Made by a program: the position numbers and the translations under genes. From Henricia sp. BOLD:AAB3569 (taxonomy: Eukaryota > Echinodermata > Asteroidea > Spinulosida > Echinasteridae), in the NCBI GenBank assembly GCA_037783545.1, contig JBBELK010000450.1, positions 558,001 to 622,000 of the forward strand: DNA of 64,000 bases, written 5' to 3'. The notes beneath the pieces are model-generated. The model was not told the DNA's origin and did not search any database. It saw only the letters and a program-made list of their open reading frames with translations. Within the stretch, counting starts at the first letter, position 1; every line of letters begins with the position of its first letter. Positions 12,801-27,800 of this stretch are shown here, in pieces.

Positions 12801-15800
12801 GGACACCACATTTTCATTTTGGTAATAGTTCCAAACTGGAAATTGCCAGCATGTTAAGTTGCTATTTTACTTGGTGATTCCGTATACATGTACGTACAGT
12901 ATGCAGGCCTGCATCAGATAAGCATCAGTTGTATTATTGAATATTAGCACACACTCCACACAGTATGTTAACTGGTTTTGAGCGGTTTGGTTTGCATACA
13001 TACATGTACGTGTAGCGTGTTTCAAACATAAAATGCACGTTAAGAGAAAATACACCTTTACATCTCCCTATGACAATTTCCGCTATATATTACCATTCCA
13101 TGAGATACATACATGTACATGAAAGTACAGATACACACATCTTCACCTTTTTAGTGTACTAAAAATAGTAACCAGTGCTTGTTCAACTGATGGTGACTAT
13201 GGCAATTACCTAAAATAGCACATCGTTTGGCATTCTATATCGATGGTCTTTACCCTCAATTAGCTAATGGATCACCGTATTGCTTAGTACCGTAGTTGCT
13301 GGTTTGTCCAGTGAATTCATGAAAGCATCCCTGATAGAAGGGTGTTGACATTTGGAAAAAGATACACCTGCACGGTGTGTAGTAATGTAGTTATAAGCAT
13401 TAAAACCCCAGTGAACTCCCAAGGGGTGCATAAAAATTGCATTGATTTTAAGAATTAAGGAGCATTTAGGTACAATTCCAAGTGGGTCTTTCCAAAGTAA
13501 TGGGGTAAATTTCTGTGACATACAAGATCTTACTGTAGGTCCCAGTTCACTTCAAATGTCTTAGTTTTATCTTTAAAGGCAGTATACATGATTGGTACGG
13601 TATCTCAAAAATCAGAAATGTTCACAGATTTACGCATAACTTACACAATATAAACCGATGACCGTAGAAAAGTTCCCCTGAAATGGTTTTGTCTAAAGTG
13701 CTATAGTCTTTGAGAAATGAGTAAAACAATTATTTTTCGTCTCGTGAGACGAAAATTCAATTCGCCCCAAAACCATTTTGCCCAAATGCCCGTTCGCCCC
13801 CAAACCACTTCGCCCGAGTCCCATTTCGTCCCAAATCACTTCGTCCAAACACTACATCGCCCAAATACTACTCCGCCCCAAAACAACTTTGCCCCAAAAC
13901 CACTTCGTGCACAGGCCGTGGTTCAGGGCAAAATGGATCAGGGCGAAGTGGTTTTGGGGCGAAATGACTGCAAACCCTTTTTTGACTGTTTTCTCAAAAG
14001 TTAGACGAAGTATGGAGCTAGTTTTTGCTCAGGTTGGTTTTAATCATGCATATCTTCAATTACACAGGGGGATAAAACTATTTGTAACAGTTTACCAATC
14101 ATGTATACTACCGGTATCTTTAAATTATGCAGCTAAACTAAGGAAATAACTTTTGCACCAAGGAGTAAGAAAAATAGTCCTACAACACACATTTGTGAAA
14201 ACCCTGTGCACAAATTTTTCCCTTACATGTAACAAAGACAGAAAAAAATGTCACAATTGGTCTGTCCACGTTACAAACGTAAAGGGGAAATTTGTACACA
14301 GCTTTTCAAAAATGTATCTTGTGGCAGCAATTTCTTACCTTTTTGGGCAAAAGTTAATCTCCCGAGAAACAGTAAAAGGAAATTTCTTTAAGTTTGAGAT
14401 AAACTAATAATAAGGCCATCTGAAAGGAATGATTGACGTATTTTTAAAATTACCCCATTACTGTGAAAAGACCCAAATAGAGCTTATCCAAGGTCCGATT
14501 GTTACAACTTTCTATGTTGTACTACAGACATTGCTTTTTGTAGCTTTTCTACCCCAATTTAAACAGCAAATGTGTATTTTTCTCACTGCAGTGGATATCT
14601 TTGTTCCAGTATAACCTTTAGCCCTTTTCACACGACATCAAAAAAACTCGCAAGGCTTGAGAGAGATTTTACGAGTGGCGATTGTTTACTTTACAATTAC
14701 GCGGTTGGGCGATTTCGCATACTTTCACACGGCACAGGAAAACGTTTCGCTAACGTTCCTTGAGACGAGTATGCTTTTTTCGCTGGTCGCCAGCAGACCA
14801 ATAAAGTATGCGCGTAAAGGTTGCTAGTACCAGCGGTTAACACAGACAAAATGGCCGACAACAACATGTCAACGAAAAAGCGTAGCGCGACAGAAGAAAC
14901 GGATTCGTCGAAAAAGCGGAAAAAGTCGTGGAGCTATGATGAGACTGTTAGTCTAATCGAAGCTATGGAGACCACCTCCGTCCAGTCTAAAATGGATGGA
15001 ATGGTATACAAATATTGACTGCAATGAGGGGCATGGTTAAGATTATAGGCCCAAGGTGATCTCGAAGCCATGACTATGTCCCGAGGCGGAAGCCGAGGGG
15101 CATAGTCATGGCTTCGAGATCACCGAGGGCCTATAATCTTAACCATGACCCGAATAAACAGCAGTCAATATTTGTTTTATATACCGAATGTGTAGATTGT
15201 TGTCATCTGGTTGGTTAAAAGTAACGAGACATCATACAGTCATGACAGTGGTCCTTCGCGTTTCGATTTCGGAAGCTGGTCTACGGCGGAAAAGTTGTAT
15301 ATTTACAGCAAACATTGTAGCATAATCACCTGGCACTTTAGTAGAACATTTCACCTGACACAGTTTTAACTGTAGGCCACTTCTCTTACTTTCTTAAGGA
15401 CTTCATCATCTACGACAGACGACAAAATGACGTCGAGATTCCGCCATTACCGTCCTGATGAATGTTTACGTGAAGCGCACAGCTGCATAGTTGGTGCACA
15501 GCTATAGCTATGCTAACACATGTAATGCGCGCGTCCGGAACCCGCTAAATGACTATGCCCAGCTGCATAGTTGGTGCACAACTAGCTATATGCTAACACA
15601 TGTAATGCGCGCGTCCGGAACCCGCTAAATGACTATGCCCGGGGCATGGCAAAGACTATTGACCAGTTGGCATACGCGCCGGGTCTAGCCGATTCAATGC
15701 CCCCACTTTTAACCAATCAGATGACTGGAATCTACGCATGAGGTATATAATACATAATAGCCATGTTTGGAGGGAAATTGCCCAGAAGATCGAGATACAG

Positions 15801-18800
15801 AGTGGAGCCAAAATAGCAGTAAAATCATGTTGGAGTTGGCCATCGCTATACAATTCGCACGGGGAAGATCGGAGTTTCGATCATCGGCCGGATCTCTGCA
15901 GTGCAGAGTGCACACACGTGGCTAGGGCGCGCTATCACAAAGGTCGTGTGTTGAGGTCCCTGCGCATTGCGTTAGCTGTCGCAAAGGACGTTGTACATTT
16001 CCTTTCACACGATCGTTCTCAAGCATACCTTGAGAAATCTTCCGCTAGCGGAAGATTTTGTCGTAGGTTCGGACCTTGAGACTGTCAAGAATGGTGTCCT
16101 TTCACACGATGGCACTTTTGTAAAATTTTCTCAAGCATGAGAAAATATCTCAAGCCTTGCGAGTTTTTTGGCCTCGTGTGAAAAGGGCTTTTGAGTCATG
16201 ATTTTAACTGAAATTCGAGCAGCGCTACTCAAACACAAATGTAGCAGGAGCTTACCGGTACAGTGTTATACCTATTGTGGGGTCTGCATTTAAGCACAAA
16301 AACACAAATATTTTACTACACATGACCTTGCTGTCTCATTATCGGTTAAACCTCGCTGCTAAATCAAATCATATCCTCAAAAACGTTTTAATTTAATTTA
16401 GTGTAAATCATACAGAAATTTTTGTTTAGGCCTGCATTGTACACGTGTATTTGTGCAAAATTTCATAAAGGCAGTTTTTGGCACGCAGTCGTTGGCATGC
16501 GTACTGTGGGATTTTGCAATGTCATTGACTAAACCCTAAAAAATACTGAATTTGGGAAGGATGTAAAATAGCACTACATGTAGATTAGAGGAAAAGATTG
16601 ATGTAAACATGCACAATTTGTAAAGAGACCCTGTCTTTTTCAACAAAGCGTAAAATCATTGGTTTAAATTAGGGAATAAAATTGGGTTTGGCCAGTCTTG
16701 AACATACGTTTAAAACCGGATAGGGGCCTGTATGGGTGATAGGACCCTAGCCGGTTTTAAACGTATTGTTTAAGACTGGCCAAACCCACTTTTATTCCCA
16801 TTCATAAATACTTTTTTGTGTAAATTAGTAAAACTCACCAAAATTTGCTTGCCATTTTGCCATATTTTGCATTGTATTTTTGTATGCATGTTAAACTGCT
16901 AGTTGTTTTTGTTCGATCACGTGCATTAGGACGGGGTACTTTGCACCTTTTGCTTTCAGGCGTGTGCAGTTTCTGTGTGCGTGTGCATGTTCCATACGCG
17001 CTGACTAGGGCGCAGGCACAAACGCGGGCCAGGCAAGAAACTGGCCGGATGGTCTTTATCGTTCGTTTAAGACTGGCCACATGACGTGCTCTCAGCCAAT
17101 AGGGATGTGTAAACTGTCTAAGGTACCGGTACCATGTATTTATGAATATGGGATAAAATGTTTGGATTTATATGTAGTTGATAATGCACACGTTACAATT
17201 TTCAGACTGATTTAAAAGATTTTATTATTATTATTATTATTTCTTTCTGGTATTCACACCAAGGATTCCTCAATAGTGCTCATTGCACTGTCACTCGCAA
17301 GCGTGAGGAAACCCATGAAGAATTCGAATTAGAAATGACCAGAGACACCGGGGAATATCCCCTTGCTCTTTACGAAAGAATGCTCTGGGATCTTTAGAGT
17401 GCGTTACATTACCTAACACACTGGACCAACGGCTTTTCATCCCTTCCGAAGGATGGAGCAAGTGTGGTTGAGTGCCTTGCCCAAGGGCACAGGTACCGCG
17501 GCCGGATTCGAACCCGCAACCCCAAGTTTTCACCCATGATTGCGAGTCAATGGCCCTAACCACTCGGCCACGGTACCCCACTATTTGATACAAATGTGGA
17601 CAAATGTCCATGAGTTTGGGATGCAGTGAAAAGGAACTTAATTAGCTCCACCGGGAGCTTTTCACTGCATCCAGATTTCCCAAACTCATGGGTATTTGTC
17701 CACATTTGTATCGAATTTATTCACCCCGGTGGTCCCTGGGTCATAATCCCTACAAATAATCACTAGTTATTCGTGTTTTAAAAGATCTCGGTAATTGTAT
17801 TTTCTTAATTCTCTGTACAGCTGTACAATTTCTTCAATGACATGCTGACATCAGTAGAAGACTCGCCCAAAGCAAGCTTCTTGTCCGAACAGAACGTGTC
17901 TGAAGATGGTAATGTATATCCTATAGCATTCCTACTGTACGTGCAGAAGCCAGTAGTTTTCTGTGTTAATAAGGAGATTTGCGAGATCGTAATCAGGAAT
18001 ACACCCTTGGGGCAGTTTTGTGTGATATGCTCTTGAAATGTGTACGTGCTTCAAAATTCATCCCGGAGTCAATTCATGGGACTGTGATATGGGTCATTCT
18101 ATAAATTTGGGGTCCACTTTTTCTGTCCCCGTTACATCTGACATCTTGTAAAATGTTGTATTTTGTAAATTCAGGACATATTCTTTAAATGCCTTCTATT
18201 TCAAAGAGTGATTACATAAAATACAATTCATAAAAATATGGTTTGAAGGCATTTTTAATGATACTTGTATGGCAAATAGCAGTATGTCAGGTGTAACGGG
18301 GACAGAAAAATGTCACCCGTTGGACCCCAAATTTATAGAATGACCCATATGGGGAGTGTAGTACATGTACATGTACATATACTGAGCATCAAAAGAATAT
18401 AATCAAGATATTTTTTGTTTTCTTATTGTATGCATAAACTTTTATGACTGATGACAACTATTCCTAAATGTCAATTTCACCTATAGGTAACCCGAAATTG
18501 AGCATGACATGCTTGAGTGCCTCTCTATTTGTGAACTGCTCAATTTGACCTTTCTGTTGAAAGTTTTTTTGACTTTTCAGTGCATACAGTTTACTCCTTT
18601 TAATTTTGTATTTGAGGCTTGTACATGTAACTCGCACCGGCATACCTCAATGATATCATCAGTCCCAAGGTTTCAACATCATCTATCATGTCTATTAGTC
18701 TTCGTTCACATTCCATGTTACACCTTCAACTCGCTCCGGGTCCACGCACCAGCACTCGTTATGGTCAGCGGGCATTTCCAGTCGCTGCACCATCTCTCTG

Positions 18801-21800
18801 GAACAGACTCCCTCCGCAAATCCAGGACTCACTTTCGATAGACACATTCAAAACTTGATTAAAGACTCACTTACTCAAATTTATAGTTACTGCTTAGAAA
18901 CGCCCGTTAAAGCGCTTTATAAATGCAATGTATTATTATTATTATTAACTAAAAAGGGAGTTGAAGCCGGGTAGGCACTAAGTGTAAACACAAAAGGTGA
19001 ATTGAAAAAGGCGGATCATGTATAAAAATGTTCATAAAGTACTTTCATTGCAGGTTAGACTACATGTAAGCCTTTGCACATTGGTAATTTGAAAGAAATG
19101 TACGTACAGAAAGAATTGAGAAGATGATCGTGGCTTTAGACTTTATGCACACAAAAAATAAGCCTGGCTTTACAAGAAAATCTTAATTTTTTTCCCCATT
19201 CCAAAATTTGGCTTTTTTATAGCAAATCTGCACACGATTTAAATGTACTAATGTTTGATATTAAAGTTATTTTAAAGGAAAACATTTTCATGATCAACTT
19301 CTTAATTCTTACCGAACGTACATTTAATGCAACGGAGTCAAATGTATCCCTGATGTGAAATACATGTACAGTAGAAACCATTACATCAGATGAACACAGT
19401 TAATCATAATTCCGTTCAGGACGGCTAATAGCTTAAATGGTCCACTATCGTGCGATAATTAATGGAAACAAACACCTGTTCACGATAAAACCTTTTCCGC
19501 AACGCACACACATTTAGAGGACAAACAGTTATATTGTTAGATTAACTTTATCATTTCTTAATTATGACGTACAGTCATCTGGCCTTTTATTGATCAAATA
19601 ATCAGCAGCCAAAATATTTTTCTTTTGTAATATTTTTCTCACAAAACATGTAATAGGATGCAGTGGAAAGCTGCTGCATTTTATAAAGAACAACATAATT
19701 GTGTTCATTACAGTAGTTGTTTGTTGGAGAGCGTGATCCAATTCCGTCCCTCACATGAGGGATGGAAATCAAGAGGCAAATGCCTTTCCTTAGTCGATAC
19801 AACAAATGAAAACTAAAGTGAACCCGTTTGTTTACCTGCTACACCCAGTTTATCACATGTTCAAATTAACTTTACAGTTTAATGCAGAGGTTGTTTTTAT
19901 GCGTGAGGGACGGACAATCAATAAAATTGACAAAAACTACAATTTGTGTACATGCATTTTCAACTATCTTGAAAATGTGATGGCACAGTGTGCCCAGCCA
20001 AATTTATTCTGTTAGTTTTTGTAATATGATTGTAAAATATGGACAGTTCTTTACTGTTCGAGGTATTACTTTGATTAATTTTTGAAATTTTTATCCAGTG
20101 TTTACCAGTTTTGGATCACGCTCTACAGTGAACAATGAAATACATTGGCATAACAAATTGGGAGCCATAAAATTATGCCAGTTTGACATATTTGCCGGTT
20201 TGCCAGGGGTCTCGGGTTCGAATACTAATGAGGACTCGGGACTGTAAGATTTCTTTCATCCCATAATTGGTGATTTCATTTCAATTGTGTCTAGAGGAGG
20301 TTGTTCAGATTTTTCCAGAAAATGAATTCCGTTCTAATCCAACAATCACATAAAATACCTCCCACAAGTACTATACATGGGAAGAAAACAGGAAATTTGC
20401 AGTCTTCAATTTGGATGTGGAAGCAGAAAGGTTGGTGTAATTATTGCAACATTTTATGGAATGGATGAATTACATGTGTTTTTTTTATGATATCCATGGA
20501 AATATGTGACGGGCTCTAGGAAAATGAGTCACAAGTCGCGCTAGCTAGTATTCTTTTTGCGACCATAAAAAGAAATCTGTGGCATTTCTACGCTCATTAA
20601 AATACCTAAACACAAAAGAAATTCCAGGCGTAACACAGACATTCCAGGGGGAACAAGGACATTCCAGGCGGTATCTGGGCACCGCCAGGAATTTCCATTG
20701 TGTTTTGGTATTTTATTGAGCGTGGATTTGCCGCGGATTTCTTTTGATGGTCGCAAAAAGAATACTAGCCAGCGCGACTTGTGACTCATTTTCCTAGAGC
20801 CAGTCACATATATATGTGGATTGGGAGCGCGAAATTTCAGAATGGTAATGAGAAAAATATGACTGGAATCAAAATCTCAACACCCATGGGGAAAATGGAG
20901 GGCTCAAAAATGTGATCTAAACACGCTACTTTAAGCACCGTACCAAATATTGCAAAACGTACAGTTATTTGTCATGTTTGTAATCCTGTTTTATCTAATT
21001 TTTTTCTGTTGTACAGAAAGCCAGGGACATCTCATTATTGATGATAAACTAGCACAGTTGGATGTCAACAAAATCCCCATAGAGAAGGCCTACCAAGGAG
21101 TGCATCTAACATTCCCACTAACACCCATACAACTTCAAGACATTATATCCAGCTTGAAAGAAGACCAACCCATCCATGCTAAGTACTGCATACAGATCTT
21201 GCTAGAAGCTAGAAAGATGCTTAAAGACAAGCCTAACATCAACCAGGCTACTACGGCTCTTGCTAAGCAGATTACGGTATGTGGTAAGTACTGCATTCAG
21301 ATCTTGCTAGAAAGATGCTAAGAGACAAACTCAATTGTCAATATCCATATACATTGTGCTGTAGATATAGACCGTATCGAATAGCTGCCATCTTGTGGAG
21401 CAACTTTTGTCATTTAAATTGTCAACAATGTAAGCACAAACTGCATGTCCAGCTATGCATGTTCTCGGGGAACAAAGAAACTGTCCTACAAGATGGCAGC
21501 TATTCGATATGGTCTATTAATTTTTCATCGTGGAAAAGGATTCCTACAAATAAGCTTCATGTTTGTAAAGACGGGTCTTTATTTATTTAGCTGCCTTTAT
21601 TTCCCAGTGGATTTCTCGTTACTTTCTCATCCCTCATTTATTATGCCCCTTATGCATGTTTGATGTTTGTGTTCCCTCACAGGTGACCTACATGGCAAAC
21701 TGGACGATCTTCTCATCATTTTTTACAAGGTGAGCATGTTTGTGATTGCATGGCGTGAAATGGCAAACAGCCATCGCACGCTTGGGACTTGGGGCAAATT

Positions 21801-24800
21801 TTCTCAGTCTGTCGAATGACATATTTCTTCAATATATGACACTTTGTTTCTCATAAGGTTGGATTCATACCGAGCCTTTTCGTGCATCACTTTGAGAAAA
21901 AGCAATGTGGAGGAAATTTGGAGTGAAATCAAGCACTAAAAATCACAGATCTACAAAAACATATCCATGGAGTACCATATGGCGGAGCGATTTGTTGCAT
22001 TGAATTATAGACCGCGCTTAAAATCTATGGTTGTGGGATCGAATCCCGGTCGCGACCAAGGTGTGTTGTGCCCTTGGGCAAGGCACTTTGCCATAAGTTG
22101 CCTCTCTCCACCCATGAGTAAACGGGTAGCTGCAAGGGTCACAGCCGTTGAGCGCTTGTGTGGCAGGCTGCCGGGACTGCGTACTCCCCAGGGAGTTGTG
22201 CCCAATGACCAGGGTAATAATGTGTAAAGCGCCATGAGTATCCCACGGGATAGATATGTGCGCTATGTAAGATGCCATTATCATGTCATCATTAGCCACC
22301 CAAGTTGATTCTGTAGTTTTTAATGTGTCGTTTGTCTCTTCTTCTTTTTTCCCTCAAAGCAACGCACGTTGCATTTACGTGCAAAAAGGCCGTGTGACTC
22401 CACCCTTGGGGCGCGAAAGCTGAAATTACCCACTGGTGCAATAATTTGTAAAGCCCTTGGCGAAAATGAGTCGCTTCTTGTACAGTCGGGGCTGAGTTTT
22501 TGCAACCGTACATGTAGGTAGAAATTGGCGGTGGATCCAGGCTCATTAAGATACAAAAATAGAATATAATTTCTATGCAGTAATTCCACAAGGTGTCCTA
22601 GTACCACCAGGAATCTCCATTGTGTTCGTGTTTTAATGAGCTTGGATCTGCCACTGATGTCTAATTATACTGTAGTTGCATAAACAAGACCCTGGCTGTG
22701 TGAGAAGCAACTCATTTTGGCGTCGCATTTCTGTCCTACGCCAACAGCCCAGTGTTTTTTTAAATCTTTTCTTCCCCAATGTAAAGGTAGAACACATGAT
22801 TGGTATCTCGAAAATCAGAAATGTTTGCAAATTTACCCATAACTTACACAATATAAACATGATGATGGTGGAAAACTTCCCCTGAAATGGTTTTGTCTGA
22901 AGTGCTATATTCTTTGAGAAATGAGTAAAACAATGAATTTTCGTCTCATGAGACGAAAATTCACTTTGTCCCAAAACCACTTTATCATGGACCACTTCGC
23001 CCTGATCCATTTCGCCCAAAAACCAATTCGTACACGGCGGTGGTTGTTCAGGGCGAAGTGGTTTTTGGGCGAGGTGGTTTTTTGGTGAAGTGACTGGAAA
23101 GCTTTTTTTGACTGTTTTCTCAAAAGTACAGAGCTGACTTTTACTTGGGTTGGTTTTAATCATGTATATCTTCAATCACACAGGGAGATAAAACTATTTG
23201 TAACAGTATACCAATCATGCGTTCTACCTTTAAACAGTACAATGTAATTTTCTGGCTGTAGTCTAGTAAAAAAATTATAAAATGCATCGATGGCACCATA
23301 ATTGGAGAATCTAACAACCATGCAAGTTAATAATAATAGCCCATGGCACTGTAAATATGCTGGAAAAGTAACAAAAATAACCATTTCCCCCAAACGTTTT
23401 GTTTTTCCTTTTTCTTTTTCCCCCCCGCCTTTAGAAACAACTAAATCAAATAAGCTCACACTTTATTTCATTCAGAATTGCGCAAGTATCGCTACAACGT
23501 CAAGGACCAAGCCTAATTTGTATCGTGCAGACTTACTCAATTTGTGTTTCGAGGAGAAACAAGGCATAAGACAGCCTTGGTGTTGTACATGCGTTACCAT
23601 GGCAATGGAAATGCTTGACTTGTTCTATATTATGTTGTCATAGTTACACAAGGCTAGATGTTTTGCCTCCTGTAGCTGTGGTCGTACAGTGTCTAAATAC
23701 CACTCAAGGACCAGTGCTAAGGATCATTGATCTTTTCATACATATTTTTTTCTAAAATGTAAGCAAGAATCTTTAGGGCAAATATGTTTATATTGATCCC
23801 CTATGTAAAAAAACAAATTACAAAACATACACATCTTGCATAATTTCCAGCATTCAGAAAAAAATTGTCAAAAGTATAGGCCTGTGCATTTTCACGTAAT
23901 TTACAGCTTGCTTTTTCGCATTTAGGTCGACCGGTTATGGGTAAAAAAGGCGTATTAGGACGACCGACCGCATTAGGGCGACCGATAGCCGGTCGTCCTA
24001 ACGCCAAGTGCTTCAAAAACCATCTTTATTAGGTCAAAAACCATTTTTATTAGGTTCTTAATCATTTTTATTAGGTCACAAACCATTTTCGTCTGGGTCG
24101 CAAAACATTTTTTTTCAGAGAATTAGGTCGAGAAAATGGGTGTCAATTCATGAGTTTCTTTCCGACAATTGTGGTTTTAGTGGTCTCTGTAAGCACTCTA
24201 CCCAAAACGGTCGTCCTAATACGGGAAAAATAGTTATTTAACTATTCGAAAATTTGGTTTTATTTTCAATCGAATATTCGATACTTGATGTGTAAAATTT
24301 ACCCAAAAAAATCCACCATTAATTTATTTCCCAAAATTAATCTTGGCTTAAACTATGGACTTTGTTGTACAGTAACTTGCATAATGGTCTCTCGCCAGAA
24401 GAGTTTTTTTGCAGAAGTTATTGTCCGCTCTAACCATAGGCCTTGTGTTTGTGGTGTTACATCTGTACACTGGACTCGTAGTTGGAAGCAAATGTGTCAT
24501 CAAAGCGGCCGTTTTGGCTACAGAAAGGGATTTTCACCTTTTCTTAACTGAGTGACATGTTTGGTTTGGAGTGAAAAAGCACATGCTGAATATTCGATTC
24601 GGTAAAATGCTATTCGAATATCTGATGAACAATCAAATATTCGAACATTCGATCCGTGAGGCACAGCCTTACAAAATTAGTATGTAATTCATAGCAAATT
24701 TTGATTACAGGTAGGATGTGTTGTACAAGTTCTAGTCGGTCAGTAAGGCCCGCTTCAAACTTCGTGCTTATGCCACGTCGAATTAAATTTAACTTGATTT

Positions 24801-27800
24801 TTTTTAAATTTGACACGGCACAAGCACGACGTTTGAAGCCATTTGGCTCGGCAAAATGAGTTCGACACGGCAGAAGATTTTAGCTCGACAGGGTCTGCCG
24901 TTCTAACTCAATTTAGTGCGGCACAAGCACGGCTTGGCTTCAAACGTCGTGCTTCTGCCGTGTCGAATTTAATTCCAGTTCGAAGTTGGTCCGCAATTTT
25001 GTTCCGACTAGGAATGCGCATGCTCGCAGCGCGTATATGAGTAAAGAAATAACCAACAAACAAGTGCATAAAAATAATAAAATGGCGACGTACAATGGAC
25101 AGAATGAAAAACGCACATGTACAACGTCCATGACGTGCACACGACTCATCCGCCATGTTGGATGTATTTAAGCTCGACTGGGAGTTTGCAATTAAGTTCG
25201 ACGTTTGAAGCCACTGCTGTGCTAACGTCGTACCAACGTCGTGCCAAGTTGAATTTATTTCGACACGGCATAAGCGCGACGTTTGAAGCGGGCCTAAGTC
25301 TAGTCAGTGCTAGAAAAAAAAAAGATCTTTGAAAATTTAAATTTAGGGTAATAAATCACTCGTTTATTATTGAAAACCAGTAGTACTTTATAACGGGTCT
25401 ACTTGTATCTAAATTATAATACTGGAGATTTGGGCAAAAGAAAAAGGAAAATTATGTGTAGCTATTGATTATCAAAATCACTGAGTGAATGTAATTGATT
25501 TAACACTGCAAGCCTAGACAATAGACTACTAAAGTGTGACGTCGGTTGCCATGGTAATTGGGTCTAAACATTCGCTGGTAATCTGAAATGTCCATTGGTA
25601 TAGCGCAGGGAAACAGTTCACTGGTTTGAGTGTAGACCCAAAAACCATGGCAACACACAAAGGGTGACGTTTTCACTTTAGTAGTCTATAGTTCTGTATT
25701 TTAAACTCCAAGCCCTTTTAAAAATATAACCAGACAACAATATAATCAAAGTAAAAACACTTTTGCATTCTGAATTTTATGATATAAATAACACTGGAAA
25801 ATAAAAATCTATCACATGGATCCTTTAAAACCACAGCGTAAGAATCTGTGCTGATCTTTCTTTTGTTTTGCATAACTTCTCTTGCCTATCTTTGTACGTT
25901 TTGGTTTTTTCATCTTTTTGTAGAACGGCATGCCCTCTAAGGAGAACCCCTACGTCTTCAATGGTGACTTTGTGGACAGGGGACCCAACTCTGTCGAAGT
26001 TGCAGTCTTGTTGTTTGCATTCTTTCTTGTCTACCCCAATTCGGTTTACTTGAATCGAGGAAACCACGAAGATCACATTATGAATCTGAGGTTGGTACCC
26101 CCTGGTTAGGGAATTTGGGCAATTTCAGAGCCATATATATATATAGAGAGTTGAGACAATAAGGTCCCGACTTTTGGGGGCACGGGACGCCATTTTGTCC
26201 GTCGGCGTCACTTCATGCAAATAAGTATACAATTTGTGCATGCGGCCGCGTGCAGGCATGAGAATTTCCCGCCGTTTTGCGGTTTCCCGCTTTTTGGAGG
26301 CCAAAATATGTTCTCTCCGAGTTCAATGTAAATCCGGTTTAAAATTTGGGGGGTAGAGGTGGCCCAGGGTGATTTTGTTTTTTAGGCAGAATCTGCTAGA
26401 TCACTAGAAGGCGCTACACACGTGTTGCTGGGCAGACAATTTTCCATCGTTTAAGTTTTGCGACAACCCGTCAATATCCTTTGATTTTTGGACATTTTGA
26501 ATGCGCCCAATGTTGTGAGTACAATTGTTTTGTATTTATAATGGCCTTTAGATAATAGCGGTCATTTTGAGATAAAGAAGAATCTAGGATGGTAATCCTT
26601 AAAGGAGTGTGACCAGGGGCCGATTTCACTAACGCTTTGCGATAATCGCTAATGCCAAAATCAATCGCTAAACTCGAAATCCATCGCAACTTAGCGATTA
26701 ATTTCGAAGAGCGATTTCACAAAAACTTAGCGATGGCGTTGGCCATCGCTAATTTGTCATCGTAAATGGAAACATTCATCGCTAACATACAATTTCGCGC
26801 CATTTGATTAGTATTTGGAAGGTTTGGTGATTTTCAGTGTGTCTCGAAATGGCGTTTCAGTTGTACAAACAATGCAATAACATTACAGAGAGAGAGGATT
26901 TTCAGGGACAGGACAAATCCTCTGGATTCATACAGTGACAAAAAGATGCACAAATATTATCGGTTTACGTGGAATGGTGTCATGAGAATTATTGACATTT
27001 TAGAGCCACATCTCCGCCCTTCAACTCTTAGGAGCCACGCAATAGATGCAACCGTTATTTGTGGCTCTCAACATCCACAACATCCGAGCACCATGGCATA
27101 TATCTGAAGCCATATTTCTGGTTGTTTACGCGTTACTAAGCGATCGTCCTCGTCCAATAAATGTATTTATAATTAATACTCATCGCTATTACGACGGCTT
27201 TAGTGAAATGCAAAATCCACCGCCATCGCAATAACGATGGATTTGAATTTAGCGATCGTTCTAACGATGATCGCAAAATTTCGTGTTAGTGAAATCGGCC
27301 CCTGATCACTTTTTTTTACCCATAACTCCCCGGGACTTACCTTATGGGTCATGAGATTTTTATATCATAACATCCGTTATATTTTTCTGATTACGAAACT
27401 GAAACTCCCGCGCTTCTAGGCCGCATATTTCCGAGGATATCGTCGAAAATCCACCGATTATTTGTAAACTAATTTTCCAGTATCAACGTTTATCCGCTGA
27501 AAGCATACTCGATAGTTTTGTTAAATTTTTTACTGGAAATTGCGAATGTTTTCGGGTTTTTAGGACATAGGAGGTGTGTATGGGAGTTAATTGATAATAT
27601 TGGTAAGTTACATCGAAAACTATTTTCCAGAAACTCTGGTCACGCTCCTTTAATTGTAAAATTTTTGGTTGAAATTACAGCGAATTTTTGCGACATGAAC
27701 ATTCTGCAGAATGCACATATATACATGTACATGTATGTGCGTGTATGCTACACGCGGGTAAAAATGATGGTTTATCATTGCATAGTGGTTTTCGCTTTGA

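Larger units (their letters stand above)
14621..16190 (+). mobile_element. Harbinger-like element with Myb-like gene remnant
   Basis: Inverted ends GCCCTTTTCACACGACATC and CCTCGTGTGAAAAGGGC, with further complementarity through AAAAAACTCGCAAGGCTTGA. It contains a Lys-rich Myb/SANT-like start at 14851 and is interrupted by a palindrome at 15003-15185. PIF/Harbinger elements commonly carry a second, Myb-like gene. Flanks are TTA and TTT, so the duplication is imperfect. In PPEF intron 2. Confidence 0.65.

Noticed and set aside
22633-23175. 180-codon antisense frame
   Set aside because: It is a translation of the TTAA MITE at 22781-23233; parallel frames occur in every copy.
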